64,000 nucleotides of DNA, taken from Agriotes lineatus (taxonomy: Eukaryota; Arthropoda; Insecta; Coleoptera; Elateridae). Within the stretch, counting starts at the first letter, position 1. Each line of letters opens with the position of its first letter. The notes beneath the pieces are model-generated. The model was not told the DNA's origin, ran no database searches, and saw nothing but the letters and a program-made list of their open reading frames with translations. Position numbers and translations under genes: made by a program. Shown here one piece after another: positions 1 to 9,596 of this stretch. Location of the stretch: the NCBI GenBank assembly GCA_940337035.1, contig CALNHX010003537.1, positions 83,452 through 147,451 on the forward strand, written 5' to 3'.

Positions 1-146
1 CCATAAGTTACAGTGGTAAGTTTAAACTCTTGAATAGGCTCGTGTGGAGAAAACCGCCATACTATCCTTTGGAGGTCCTGATCTCCTTCGGCTATCTTGA
101 TCTGACGATACATCTTTTCAACATCTGCTGAAAATACAAACTTGTG
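1..146 (-). pseudogene. BEL/Pao reverse transcriptase, internal fragment
   Basis: The reverse complement reads HKFVFSADVEKMYRQI and then runs on open to the window edge, which is the first palm-domain block of a BEL/Pao reverse transcriptase. The Asp of SADVEKMY is the first catalytic aspartate. The residues that should come just before it, ending LLRWRV, lie 8.3 kb away at about 8478 on the same strand. So this is the downstream half of one pol gene that has been split by an inserted LINE. The rest of RT, RNase H, integrase and the 3' LTR are outside the window. Confidence 0.85.
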
Positions 147-150
147 TTTT

Positions 151-503
151 TATTTATTTATTTATTTACAGTTTTGGCCGAGTCAACAGATGGTCTACAC
201 AAAAGTAGCCAATTAATTATAGACCGGCACGGATAATACATATGAAAATTAAACTATAACTCACCAAAATAAACAAAAACAGAGGAGAGATTAAATACAA
301 AATTAAAAATTGTAACCTAAACATAAACTATAGCAACTCATGGTGTACACTTTTTTAACTAAAAAATTTTAAAATAAATAAATTATTACTCAAAACTTAA
401 GACAAGAAAGAATACCAGAAATCAAAGATACAAATTACAAAAAAGCAAAAATTACAAAATTGCGAAAAAAAAAATGGATGAAGATGCAAAGATTAAAGCA
501 ATG
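151..503 (-). other. LINE-A 3' untranslated region and (TAAA)n tail
   Basis: Non-coding sequence between the end of the LINE-A reverse transcriptase and its tail. The tail appears on the plus strand as TTTATTTATTTATTTAC at about 155-176, giving (TAAA)n at the 3' end of the minus-strand transcript. A very similar tail recurs at about 35866, which suggests a related LINE there. Confidence 0.7.
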
Positions 504-1353
504 TTATGTGTTGGTATTATTACTGTAAGTATTTAGAAAATAAGAGGCGATTGATCTTGCACTTGATTCAATAGATTCAGCAAACATGTCAATACCCTCC
601 TGTCCCACAAAGTTATAAGTTCTGACGAGCCTAACTGAGGGAGAGTTTATCGAAAAATTTGTGGTACACTGATCATGCCAGAAGAATAAAGAATTCCGCA
701 CAGAATATAATGGAATTTTAATAAAAAATCGTGATATAATTGAGGTATCATTGTAAAAGCCATTAATGAATTTGAACAGTTCTTTAATATCTAGTAGTGT
801 CCTTCTATGTTCCAGTGATAGCATATTAAAATATAACAATTTTCCTGTGTAACTAAGTTTCAAGTTTAATTTAAAAGAGACAACTTTTAGAAAGCGTTTT
901 TGAACCATTTCAATTCTATTTATGTGAGTATGATGAAAAGGATTCCATATGAAGCTACAATATTCCAGGTGTGAGCGGACATGCGCGTAGTACAATATTT
1001 TTAATGTATCAGGATTGCGGAAATTCTTTGTTACTCGAAATATAAATCCCAACATCTTATTAGCTTTACAAACAATTTGTTCAATATGCTTATTAAAAGT
1101 AAAGTCTTTGGTGAAAATAACGCCCAAATCACGTATAAAAGCAACATCGCTGAGAACTGTATTGTCTATTTTGTAATCAAAATTAATTGTTCTTTTGATT
1201 CGACTAAATGATATTTTATGACATTTTTGCACGTTTAAAAACATTTTATTTTTGTTACACAAATCACTGAGATAATTCAGATCTTGCTGTAAAACATTAC
1301 AATCTTGCGAGGATTTAATTTCTCTGAACAATTTTAAATCATCAGCATATAAC
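504..1353 (-). pseudogene. LINE-A reverse transcriptase, YADD box and C-terminal part
   Basis: This reads on from the catalytic box YADDLKLF (about 1332-1349) into the RT thumb and the C-terminal region typical of CR1/jockey-like ORF2 proteins, with LEYCSFIWNP and IEMVQKRFLK blocks. It is the downstream half of an RT whose upstream half lies at 4915-6111; the two were separated when LINE-B inserted beside the YADD codons. The C-terminal half has no internal stop, so the element may have been coding-competent here until fairly recently. The ATG at 1331 is not a real start. Confidence 0.85.
1347..1353. repeat. Left target-site duplication of LINE-B (ATATAAC)
   Basis: ATATAAC occurs here and again at 4915-4921, directly flanking LINE-B. 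Taking out LINE-B and one copy restores the continuous LINE-A reading frame FLLYADD. Confidence 0.85.
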
Positions 1354-1377
1354 GATACAACGATAAAGATACTGTGT

Positions 1378-2076
1378 GTGTGTGTGTGCGATAAATGCCG
1401 TTCGCCATGGCATTCGTCTTGCTCTGGATTATCGCGTGCGGATGTCCAGCTGTTGGCCGCTGCAGATGAACGAAAGCCAATCTTTCACTGCAATCACTGT
1501 GTTGCTGAAAAATCGCAAGTGCAGGAATTAAAGGCAATAATTACCAACCTGAAATCACAGATTGACAAATTAGAACAGAAGCTGGTCAGTTCACCCGCAA
1601 TTGATTTTTCACCGAGTGTTATGGAAACTGTTATTCGAGAGGCTCGCGACCGCATGGGTCGCGAAAAGAATGTAATATTTTACGGGATACCAGAAAACAC
1701 GGAAAGCAACGACTGCGTCAGGAAAGTGTTAGATACCATTGCTGATAAGGACAAGAAATTTGCGCCAGTCTCTCAACATCGCCTAGGAAAAGTAAATGAT
1801 CATGGCAAACCTCGCCCTTTGCGGATCTCATTCGACGATAGGCAAACGGTTATTAATATCTTACGCAATAAATCCAAATTACGAGTGTCCCCTGTTTTTA
1901 AAAATATTACCCTTAAAGATGACCAAACTCCATATCAACTAAACCTACTAAAAGAAGCCCGCTCCCAATTAATTCAACGCACAGAAGCTGGAGAAAAGGA
2001 TCTCACGATTAAATATATACAGGGTGTTCCTAAAGTGACTGCTAATGCTAATGTCTTAAAAAACGCAGACGATTAA
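1378..2076 (+). CDS. LINE-B ORF1 protein (5'-truncated), PHD-like finger and RRM-like region
   Basis: This is a 232-residue LINE ORF1 (gag-like) protein thought to bind element RNA. Residues 1-45 hold a Cys/His cluster (CDKCRSPWHSSC, then CNHC) like the second half of a PHD-type finger; the first half is missing. Residues 46-75 look like a short coiled coil. Residues about 95-190, beginning REKNVIFYGIPE, fit the RNA-recognition-type fold common in CR1/jockey ORF1 proteins. The listed ATG lies inside the (GT)n run at the truncated 5' end and is probably not the ancestral start. It is followed almost at once by ORF2. Confidence 0.75.
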   Translation: MCVCDKCRSPWHSSCSGLSRADVQLLAAADERKPIFHCNHCVAEKSQVQELKAIITNLKSQIDKLEQKLVSSPAIDFSPSVMETVIREARDRMGREKNVIFYGIPENTESNDCVRKVLDTIADKDKKFAPVSQHRLGKVNDHGKPRPLRISFDDRQTVINILRNKSKLRVSPVFKNITLKDDQTPYQLNLLKEARSQLIQRTEAGEKDLTIKYIQGVPKVTANANVLKNADD

Positions 2077-2078
2077 CC

Positions 2079-3089
2079 GAATTCGATATACTGTATACAA
2101 ATATTTGCAGTTTACCAGCAAAATATACCGATTTATTATTCGTTGTAAATATACATAAGCCCGCATGTATTGTACTCACTGAAACTTGGCTTACTTCACA
2201 TATACCTGACTCACTTTATAGTTTCACTGGATATGATATATATCGTTTGGATCGAACAAGCAAACGTGGTGGAGGCGTTTGTATTTTTTTGCGCTCTTCA
2301 GAGTTTCCTGCTACTAAAATAAATACAGTAACGTTTGCTACTACGCAAATTGAAGCACTTCGCGTCAAATTATCTATAAATAATGTGTCTTTGAACGTAC
2401 TGGCTGTGTACCGACCACCCTCTTCAACCTCTGAAGAAGATGATTTGTTGATTCAATTTTTGAGAGCCGAATTTAACAACGATAACTTTATTCTAATTGG
2501 TGATTTCAATTTTCCCAATATCAAATGGCCTCTGAGTAACATTCCAGTATGTAACGACTCATCTGCCACATTCTGCGAATTTTTGATTGACGCAAGTCTG
2601 GAGCAATTGGTCACTGTTCCAACTCGCATAAGAATAAGTCAAAATCCTTCACTTCTTGACCTGATACTTACTTCAGATTCTAATCTTTTTTCTGAAATAC
2701 GTTACTTTCCTCCAGTAGGATCGTCTGACCATATTAGCATAATTGCTACAGTACAATTAGTTCACCACACTTACGATCCGAACATCACTAATATTTTTAA
2801 AGCCGATTTTGACGCAGTAAATGATGAGCTCATCAAGAAAGACTGGTCTATATTAAATGCTCCTAACCTTAATGTTGAATTTTCATGGACTTTTTTCTGT
2901 AATGCTGTTCAAGATGCTGTAACCATACACTCTCCGCTACGAAATACTCATAGTAACCGCAAACAACCTTGGATAACCAATGCCCTTGTAGATAAAGTGA
3001 AAATTAAGCACTCGCTCTGGCAGAGATACTCTCGTTCAAAATCTGATGATGATCTTGAGGTTTTTAGAGTATACTCAAGAACTTTGTGA
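2079..3089 (+). CDS. LINE-B ORF2, endonuclease domain
   Basis: The endonuclease part of ORF2, which nicks target DNA to prime reverse transcription. The frame is open from about 2079: YTNICSLPAK is the N-terminal block, LTETWL carries the catalytic Glu, RGGGVCIFL and VYRPPSS follow, and LIGDFNFPNIKW and SSDHISI carry the catalytic Asp and His. The frame then enters the linker (PWIT..LVDKVKIKHSLW) and is cut by TGA at 3087-3089. The continuation is one base out of frame at 3086, so a one-base indel splits ORF2. No good ATG is seen at the start of this domain, so the true start is unknown. Confidence 0.82.
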   Translation, partial: EFDILYTNICSLPAKYTDLLFVVNIHKPACIVLTETWLTSHIPDSLYSFTGYDIYRLDRTSKRGGGVCIFLRSSEFPATKINTVTFATTQIEALRVKLSINNVSLNVLAVYRPPSSTSEEDDLLIQFLRAEFNNDNFILIGDFNFPNIKWPLSNIPVCNDSSATFCEFLIDASLEQLVTVPTRIRISQNPSLLDLILTSDSNLFSEIRYFPPVGSSDHISIIATVQLVHHTYDPNITNIFKADFDAVNDELIKKDWSILNAPNLNVEFSWTFFCNAVQDAVTIHSPLRNTHSNRKQPWITNALVDKVKIKHSLWQRYSRSKSDDDLEVFRVYSRTL

Positions 3090-4378
3090 CTACTGAGTTA
3101 CGAACAGCTAGGTCGAATTTTGAGGCGCAGCTAATTAACGCTGGTGAGAAACCGTTCTATAGTTACATCAGAAAAAAGGTGAAATCCAAAGTAACTACAC
3201 CACTACTAAAAAAACCTGATGGAACGTTATGCAGCAACAATGAAGAGACCAGCAACCTGTTTGCACGTTACTTTGCATCCACATTTACAACTTCAACTAA
3301 CCAAGCTCTCCCATATATGGATCCTACTACTCGTGTTGGTGATAGCTTAACTACCATAAACATATGCCAAGATAGAGTTCTCAAAATCCTGAAAAATTTA
3401 CCGGAAAATTGTGCCCCAGGCCCTGATGGTCTTCATTCCATTGCCTTAAAACGAACGGCAGAAGTAATATCTCCTTATCTTGTACCAATCCTTAAACGAT
3501 CTCTTGAAGTAGGCGATATTCCAGAGGTCTGGAAAAGTGCGGTAATCACACCGATCTTTAAAAAAGGGGATAAGTTGAGTGTTAATAATTATCGACCGAT
3601 TAGCCTTACCTCTACCGTATGCAAAGTGATGGAAAAACTCATAGTCGCTGAATTACTACCGTTTCTACTAGAACATAACATCGTTCCACCTGAACAGCAC
3701 GGATTCTTACCAGGACGCTCCGTCACAACTAATTTACTAACGGCCACAAATTTGTGGAGTCGTGCGTTAGATCTAGGGGTGCCTTTAGATGTTATCTATA
3801 TTGATTTCTGCCGTGCTTTTGATAAAGTGCACATACAGTACCTTTTGCACAAAATGGAACATGTTGGTATTCGAGGCAAACTCCTAAAATGGGTTAGTGC
3901 GTTCCTGCTACATAGATCTTTTCGTGTCAGAGTGGGGAAGTCATTCTCCAATTACGAAGATTGTATAAGCGGGGTTCCACAAGGATCCGTATTGGGCCCT
4001 ATTCTATTTATTATATTTATATCGGATCTTCGTAAACTTATTAAATCGAACTGCCTCTTTTATGCGGACGATCTAAAACTGTTTAACAACCCGCTTCTCC
4101 ATTACGACACTATAAAGGAGGACCTCTCAAGAATACAACAATGGTGTGACATCTGGTTGTTACCCATCAACACCTCCAAGAGTAGCGTTCTACATATTGG
4201 ATATAACAACCCTAAATATTCCTATGAAGTTATTGGTGAAGACCTAGTAGCAGTGGACCAACAAAGTGACTTAGGTGTAATAATTGAAAGTGACTTATCT
4301 TGGTCTCCTCAAGTATTAAGTGCGGTTAAAAAGGCAAATAAGATGTTATTTCTCATATCCAAAGCTCCAACTTCTTGA
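3086..4378 (+). CDS. LINE-B ORF2, reverse transcriptase domain
   Basis: The reverse transcriptase of LINE-B. In order it shows NCAPGPDGLH, VITPIFKKGD with NYRPISLTS, EQHGFLPGRS, YIDFCRAFDKV (motif A, first catalytic Asp), ISGVPQGSVLGP (motif B) and LFYADDLKLF (motif C, two catalytic Asp). All key residues are present, so the core itself looks undamaged. The frame is linked to the upstream endonuclease by a one-base shift near 3085. At its 3' end KKANKMLFLISKA runs straight into sequence that should lie about 40 codons further on, indicating an internal deletion near 4365. Confidence 0.88.
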   Translation: MTTELRTARSNFEAQLINAGEKPFYSYIRKKVKSKVTTPLLKKPDGTLCSNNEETSNLFARYFASTFTTSTNQALPYMDPTTRVGDSLTTINICQDRVLKILKNLPENCAPGPDGLHSIALKRTAEVISPYLVPILKRSLEVGDIPEVWKSAVITPIFKKGDKLSVNNYRPISLTSTVCKVMEKLIVAELLPFLLEHNIVPPEQHGFLPGRSVTTNLLTATNLWSRALDLGVPLDVIYIDFCRAFDKVHIQYLLHKMEHVGIRGKLLKWVSAFLLHRSFRVRVGKSFSNYEDCISGVPQGSVLGPILFIIFISDLRKLIKSNCLFYADDLKLFNNPLLHYDTIKEDLSRIQQWCDIWLLPINTSKSSVLHIGYNNPKYSYEVIGEDLVAVDQQSDLGVIIESDLSWSPQVLSAVKKANKMLFLISKAPTS

Positions 4379-4754
4379 ATCAGTTCAACGTCGAGCCATT
4401 CGTCTTTCACCACAGCTAAAGAGACTTTCTTATGAAGATCGACGGAACGCCTTAAATCTAACGACCCTTGAAGATCGACGTAAACGTGGTGATCTTATTT
4501 TAACATACCGTATCATAGTGGGTGATTTGTCTCGTATTTTACCAAGCTTTTATGGTCTGAACAGAGATCCTCGTCTTCGTGGCCACGTATATAAATTACA
4601 ACGTGAAAAATTTCATCGGTGTGTCAGAGAATTCTTCCTAACAAATCGAGTGTTTGCGCAGTGGAATTCCTTGAATAATTCAGTTGTATCGGCTACATCA
4701 ATTAATAATTTTAAAAACCGTTTGGACAGTGTTGTATATGTAGTAAATCCGTAA
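4370..4754 (+). pseudogene. LINE-B ORF2 C-terminal region, out of frame
   Basis: After a deletion and frameshift the C-terminal region resumes with LESVQRRAIRL and YEDRRNALNL. These match the usual post-RT segment of CR1/jockey-like ORF2 (vQRR, then a long charged region, then AQWNSLNNSVVSA). It ends at TAA 4752-4754. Its function is unknown in the family. The open frame begins a little upstream at 4320, but those residues antisense the RT frame and are not real. Confidence 0.8.
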
Positions 4755-4914
4755 ATTTGTTTTCTTATATGTATTACCTTCTTTCGTGTGCAGGTATGTA
4801 AAATATATTAATTTAATGTTTATCCATAGTAATTAAGTTTCCTCATGTAATTTTGAGCATCACGAGCCTTTGGCTTTTGCTCTTATTAGTTGTTAAATAA
4901 TAATAATAATAATA
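4755..4914 (+). other. LINE-B 3' untranslated region with (TAA)n tail
   Basis: A short 3' region followed by seven to eight TAA units from about 4894 to 4914, immediately before the second ATATAAC. The microsatellite-type tail fits target-primed reverse transcription. Confidence 0.8.
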
Positions 4915-4921
4915 ATATAAC
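4915..4921. repeat. Right target-site duplication of LINE-B (ATATAAC)
   Basis: Second copy of the 7-bp duplication at 1347-1353. It directly follows the (TAA)n tail and precedes the AGAAAAGAC of LINE-A. Confidence 0.85.
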
Positions 4922-6111
4922 AGAAAAGACGATTTGAAGTTAAAAGACAGGTCGTTTATAAAAGCTATGAATAAAGTTGGTCCAACGTGCGAGCCCTGTG
5001 GCACGCCAGAACTGATTTCAATGGTATCCGACTTAAAACCCTTTGTAACAACACATTGTTTTCTACCAACCAGATACGACCGAAACCAGTGAAGCAACGT
5101 ACCTGACACTCCAAAGCCTGAGAGTTTTTGTATAAGTATAGAATGATTAACTTTATCAAAGGCTTTGGAGAAATCAGTATACACAGCATCAACCTGGGAT
5201 CTTTTGTTCATGGCTCCGCATATGAATTCTGAGTAATTAAACAAGTTAGTAGAAACCGATTTACGTGGCAAAAATCCATGCTGGTTTGGAGAGATAAAGT
5301 TTTGGATGTGATTAAGTAATATTTTATTTATGAGTGATTCTAAGATTTTTCCGAAAATTGACAATTTGGATATTGGACGATAATTACAGACGTTAGCTTT
5401 ATCACCCGATTTAAAAATTGGGGTAACGTAAGCCAATTTCCAGTAATCTGGAAAAACTCCTTCGCGGAGTGATTTATTAAAGAGCAAACTTAATGGGTAC
5501 GAAAGAGAATGAGCACACATTTTGACAAAAAATGGGTCTATACCGTCAGGCCCTCTCGACTTATTTATTTTGATATTTGCTAACAGATTTTCTATGTCAG
5601 AAACTTCGCACGTAATTGTACTTAAGTTGTTATGAGTTGGGTAATCGTGGGCATTGTAACTGACTTGTACGCTGTTTTCGTAAACTGATTTAAAATAATC
5701 TAAAAAGACGTTAGCGCACTTAGTGGGGTCATCTGCTTGCACATCGTTAAAATAAATCGATTTTGGCACAGACGTATCTGCTCTGTTCTCTTTTACGAAA
5801 GACCAAAACTGCTTCGGGTTTTGCTTAATATTCTCTTCGGAAGTTTGTATGTAATTTTTATGGCATTCAGAGACTAGTGTTTTGATTTTTTTGCGCAGCG
5901 AAGAGAACATCAAATAATCCGAGGCAGATTTGTATATTTTATATCTTTTTCTAATTTTATTTTTCCGTTTGATTAGGTTAATGAGTTTGGAAGAAAACAG
6001 TATTGGATATGAAACATTTTGATTGCGTTTTACCGGCACGTAGTTTTTAATAAGGTCGTTTAATATTGAGTAAAATTTGTCAGTTGCTAAGTTTATATTT
6101 TTATTGTTCAT
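4915..6111 (-). pseudogene. LINE-A reverse transcriptase, N-terminal part
   Basis: This is the upstream half of the LINE-A reverse transcriptase, from the linker (KNYVPVKRNQNVSYP) through SRGPDGIDPFF, YVTPIFKSGDKANVCNYRPI, NQHGFLPRKS and YTDFSKAFDKVNH (motif A) to SSGVPQGSHVGPTLF (motif B). It stops at FLLY where LINE-B inserted; residues beyond that in the open frame are antisense LINE-B tail (a run of Tyr from the TAA repeat). Motif B has His in place of the usual Val/Ile before GP. The endonuclease that should precede this domain is separated by about 375 bp of repeat-rich DNA. Confidence 0.87.
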
Positions 6112-6486
6112 TGAAATGTTAAACAGTGTTTAACATGATCGCGTCCTCGAACGTTAAGATACATTTAACATGCATCCACTCATTTAACATGCATGCACTC
6201 GCGTCCTTGAATGTTAAGATACATTTAACATGCATCCACTCATTTAACATGCATGCACTATAGCAACATCACACATATTCATGGTAGTCCGATTTCGATT
6301 TAGCAGTTTTTAGTAATTATTATTGATTCAAAATTATTGTCTCAATGAACAATAAACTAATGAACGCATTTCGAGGGGTAACTGTCTTAACATTTCTCAC
6401 ATAAATTACCACTCTCGTTTCGCTGCGCTCGCTCGAGTGGTAAAAATATGCTCGAATGTTAAGACTGGGTTACCCCTCTTAATACG
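6112..6486. repeat. Unclassified insertion with 60-bp tandem repeat and hairpins inside LINE-A
   Basis: Between the LINE-A endonuclease and RT lie about 375 bp that do not fit the ORF. They hold a perfect palindrome (ATGTTAAAC AGT GTTTAACAT at 6115-6135), two copies of a 60-bp unit starting GCGTCCTYGA at 6141 and 6201, and a hairpin with arms GAGGGGTAACTGTCTTAACA (6373 on) and its near complement ending at 6480. Within that hairpin is a smaller one, ACCACTCTCG...CGAGTGGT. ATGAACAATAAA occurs in opposite orientations at about 6104 and 6348. This is probably a small DNA transposon, but I see no clear target duplication. Confidence 0.6.
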
Positions 6487-6909
6487 TTAATTACTAAAAT
6501 GATTCAGGCTACACGACCAGTTTACAACTGTCAGCTGTTCATTAATGACTGTATAATTTGCTTTACGGTACTGATATTTGAATATTGATCTTTCATCTGA
6601 TTTGAGAGCAGTGTTATTCAGTGAGAATTCAATGAGGAGAGGAGGATGTTGGATGTCGATTGCGGATAATGAAAAATCGCTAATATCTGATACAATCAAG
6701 TGCAAATCTGAGAAAGCTAAGTCGAGAATACGCCCGTAAGAGTTTAAAAATCCATTAAATTGAGTTAAATTAACAAGATTAAAGCAGTCAATTACACTAG
6801 CACTGACATTTGAATGACTGGCAATATAATCGACGCTGTAATCATTTTTTACTAACCATTCAATGTCAGGCAAATTATAATCTCCCAATACTATAAACTT
6901 TGCACCCAC
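6487..6909 (-). pseudogene. LINE-A endonuclease, C-terminal half
   Basis: This frame contains FIVLGDYNLPDIEWL, whose GDYN block carries a catalytic Asp, then a region like the end of an AP-type endonuclease (RILDLAFSDLHLIVSDISDF, then IDIQHPPLLIEF where an SDH-type His is expected). It overlaps the upstream half by a few codons in another frame, so a small indel near 6900 splits the domain. It ends at TAA beside the repeat-rich insertion at 6486. Confidence 0.78.
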
Positions 6910-7328
6910 AGCCTGGAATAACAGTTTTGGATATTATTTAGATGACTTTCGTATACGGCAGTGGGCGAGCTTGGCGGAATATAAACACAACAAACATTAA
7001 ATTTGATGTTTAGATCATGTCCACATTTAATAACAATCTGCACCCATAAATCTTCAGCACTGCTTTCCCACCGCTGTAACCTCACCGAAGAGTACTTTTT
7101 TAATACGGCAATCAGAACTCCACCTCCCCTGGAGACATCTAAATATTCTCGGTCACGACGGTATACTACATACCGCGCATCAAAAATTTCAGCTGAGTCA
7201 ATGGAATCCAATAACCAAGTTTCAGTAAAACATATGACATCATAATTATTAATTGAGATCTGATTTTTAACGTCTACAGTTTTGGTCCGAAGACCTCTGA
7301 CATTCTGATAATAGACTGAGACCGCCAT
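6891..7328 (-). pseudogene. LINE-A ORF2 start, endonuclease N-terminal half
   Basis: ORF2 opens with MAVSVYYQNVRGLRTKTVD, the standard first block of CR1/jockey-like endonucleases. FTETWL (catalytic Glu), SRGGGVLIAV and CCVYIPPSSP follow. The ATG at 7326-7328 is a credible start because the conserved block begins immediately after it and ORF1 ends about 80 bp upstream. After NNIQNCYSRLW the frame is lost, and the remainder of the domain is found in the frame of 6487-6909. Confidence 0.82.
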
Positions 7329-7409
7329 AATAAAAAGAGAAACTATTACTACATTATTAAACAGAAAAAAATATTAGGTAGCAAAAAAACAAGCTTACGC
7401 TAATGTTAG

Positions 7410-8339
7410 TTACTCTGTGACTTTGGCCAAATCAACCATCGATTTTATACAGAGGCTACGTGCACTATCACTTTTTTTTATAAAGATGCTGCAATCTTTC
7501 ACCCATACGTATTTATAGCCAAAACGCTGGCATTTTAGACGCACATCAAAGAAAAGCTTCTTATTTGCGGGGGAAAGGTGTTCATTGATAAATATGCGCT
7601 GGTCGGAGTTGTAGCCGATAGCATTTGCATGCAGGACTCGCTTATTCTTGAAGGCTGCGAGTAATAACTGCTTCTTCTGGCGGGAAAAGAACCTAATTAT
7701 GAATATTTTGGGTTTGTTCGAGGTATGGTTAAACTTTGCAACACGATGGCAAACTTCAATGTCCTCATTTTTTATATCGCATTCCAAAACAGAAGATATT
7801 TTTAGAATTAAATTTGAAATATTTTCGTTTGAGGTTTCGGGGACTCCTTGCAACTCCAAATTGTTTAGCCGGGAGCGTTGCTCTAGGTGATTAAGCCTCT
7901 CCATAATTTCAGACATATCGGTCTTCAATTTATTGTTTTTTTGGGCAAGATCATCAACAAGTTTAATCTTATTGGAAAATTCCTTAAGACGAGTGTCGAA
8001 TTCGTCGATTTTGTTGCAACAGAAATTGACTGAATCAAGGAGATCCGACTGCTGTTGTCTTACGGCGGCTAGTTCGAGATGTACCTGTTTTACTGCACTC
8101 ATTACGTCACTTAGCGTTACTGATTGGCTTGATGAGTCCATGATTGGTAGCACATCAGAGTTAGGAACATTTGTTTGGCTGCAACGTTGGCATTTCCAAG
8201 AAATGCCGGTGTTTGATAAAATATCAGGAGATAACTTGACACATGCAAAGTGGAAAAGTTGTTTGCATGAACCCGAACACGGAATGGTATCTCTTTTCTT
8301 CCTATCTGCAGATTGTCTGCATACAGCGCAGTCAGGCAA
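7410..8339 (-). CDS. LINE-A ORF1 protein: PHD-like zinc finger plus coiled coil
   Basis: A 309-residue ORF1 with no internal stop. Residues 1-53 form a complete Cys4-His-Cys3-type finger (CAVC, CSGSC, HFAC, CQRC). Residues about 75-150 are rich in heptad-like Leu/Ile and charged residues and should form a coiled coil, as in trimerising LINE ORF1 proteins. The C-terminal part (RSRLNNLELQGVPE, then IFIIRFFSRQKKQLLLAA) resembles the RNA-binding region. ATG 8337-8339 is the first in the frame and the finger starts four residues after it. This is the best preserved ORF of LINE-A. Confidence 0.82.
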   Translation of the reverse strand: MPDCAVCRQSADRKKRDTIPCSGSCKQLFHFACVKLSPDILSNTGISWKCQRCSQTNVPNSDVLPIMDSSSQSVTLSDVMSAVKQVHLELAAVRQQQSDLLDSVNFCCNKIDEFDTRLKEFSNKIKLVDDLAQKNNKLKTDMSEIMERLNHLEQRSRLNNLELQGVPETSNENISNLILKISSVLECDIKNEDIEVCHRVAKFNHTSNKPKIFIIRFFSRQKKQLLLAAFKNKRVLHANAIGYNSDQRIFINEHLSPANKKLFFDVRLKCQRFGYKYVWVKDCSIFIKKSDSARSLCIKSMVDLAKVTE

Positions 8340-8477
8340 TTTCTTAGTTTTTACTAGTTATTGAGGCACAGAACAGAAAACTCTTAAATATCACTCTCAC
8401 TAAAAACAGATTCACAGAGGCGTTACTGGCCTACGTTTCCAGAGCGACTTCAGAAAACGTCTTGCAAGTACGGTGAC

Positions 8478-9596
8478 TTACACTCTCCACCTTAGGAGAA
8501 TTTGCTTCAAGTCTTGTTGCAATCTTGGTCCAGCAGTCATTAGCTGGTTTAAGCTGAGTCCAGTAGTGGTCTTCGCACTAGCATCAAAGACTACCCTTAA
8601 CTTGGTGGTTGTGCTGTCTTTGTTCACTACCGCTTGATGAGGGATGAAGTAGGATTGTCGTATATTGGCTCCTGGTTGAACTCGTTTCATATGTCCCAGT
8701 TCTAAGTATTCCTTCATGAATGTTTTGTATTCTTTACCTAGAACTTTATTTTCTTCTAATCGATTCTCTAGTTGAAGGAACCGTGCGATTGCCTTTTTTC
8801 TCGAATCCCCAAGCTTTTCTATTGGTTCCTTGAACGGAATTTTCACTGTATATGTACCATCAGAATTTATCTGGTGGTTGCAGTTGTAGAATTCTTCGCA
8901 TTCCTTGTCTTCGTTGGACATCATCTTTTCGGGTACAACTTCTTCAATTTCCCAAAATTTTGTGAGTTGTTCATCTTCTGCAGCACATGCGACCATGCTA
9001 AGAATTTTCCTTTCTTCTGATGGTGCTGTTGCATTCCTCGTGATGATCCATCCAAGTTCCGTGTTTTGCGCTAACAGGCCTCCGTTGAATTTTCGTACTC
9101 CTTCCACAATGATTTCCTTGTAGATGTCTGCTCCTAGGATAACGTCTATTGGTCCAGGTTTCTGAAATAGTGGATCAGCCAACACCATATTCTTACAGTC
9201 CTGAAGTTGATAGTTTTCGACTGGTTTTTCTGGAAGTGACTTGGTTAACTGTGGCAGTATCAGCATCACACATGTGGTTGTGTAATTGCTTGGAAATCGT
9301 GGACGTAGGTTTACAGTTAATCGTCCTCGGGCTGTACCTGCTCCTTTCTTGCCTAATCCAGAAATGTGCACTCTCACCTTTTCTTCTGGTAGACCCAGCG
9401 TTTGAGCTGCATCTCCTGTGATGAATGATGCCTGTGATCCGGAGTCTATCAGGGCTCTGAGATACTCCAAACTCCCTGAGGATGACTGGACCTTAATTAG
9501 GGCAGTTGCCAGCAAAACGTTGCGATACTGTCTTCCTACTAGGCTTGCAACAATGTTTTCTTTCTCTTTGGTTGCTGTCGCACTGGAAGTCGCCAC
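8478..9596 (-). pseudogene. BEL/Pao pol: aspartic protease and start of reverse transcriptase
   Basis: The frame begins within the gag-pol region and reads into a retropepsin-like protease with LRALIDSGSQASFITGD (active-site Asp-Ser-Gly) and IDVILGADIYKEI (the second conserved block). It then passes the Peptidase A17-type region of BEL/Pao (GGLLAQNTELGWIITR) into the RT N-terminus (KLRVVFDASAKTTTG, LNQLMTAGPRLQQDL). It ends at LLRWRV because LINE-A inserted there; the next RT block is at 1-146. The residue before DSG and the spacing look normal, so the protease part may have been intact before the insertion. Confidence 0.88.

Larger units (their letters stand above)
1354..4914 (+). mobile_element. 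LINE-B: CR1/jockey-like LINE nested inside LINE-A
   Basis: A plus-strand, 3.56-kb LINE bounded by the 7-bp duplication ATATAAC and ending in a (TAA)n tail. It carries ORF1 and then ORF2 (endonuclease and reverse transcriptase). Its 5' end is probably truncated, because ORF1 starts part-way through a zinc finger next to a short (GT)n run at 1373-1388. ORF2 has a frameshift near 3085 and an internal deletion near 4365. No RNase H domain is seen. Confidence 0.88.
147..8477 (-). mobile_element. LINE-A: CR1/jockey-like non-LTR retrotransposon inserted in BEL pol
   Basis: This minus-strand LINE carries a zinc-finger/coiled-coil ORF1, an AP-like endonuclease and a reverse transcriptase, and ends in a (TAAA)n tail at about 151-176. 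Removing it joins LLRWRV (at 8478) to HKFVFSADVEK (at 146), so the boundaries are set by the interrupted host ORF. I found no convincing target-site duplication; ACTTGTG on one side and ACTTAC on the other are only similar. The element is broken by LINE-B (1354-4914) and by a repeat-rich stretch at 6112-6486, and has a frameshift inside the endonuclease. The clade is a guess from motif style. Confidence 0.85.

Noticed and set aside
147..8477. Target duplication for LINE-A (ACTTGTG versus ACTTAC)
   Set aside because: The two flanks match imperfectly and the LINE boundary is not known to the base, so I do not claim it.
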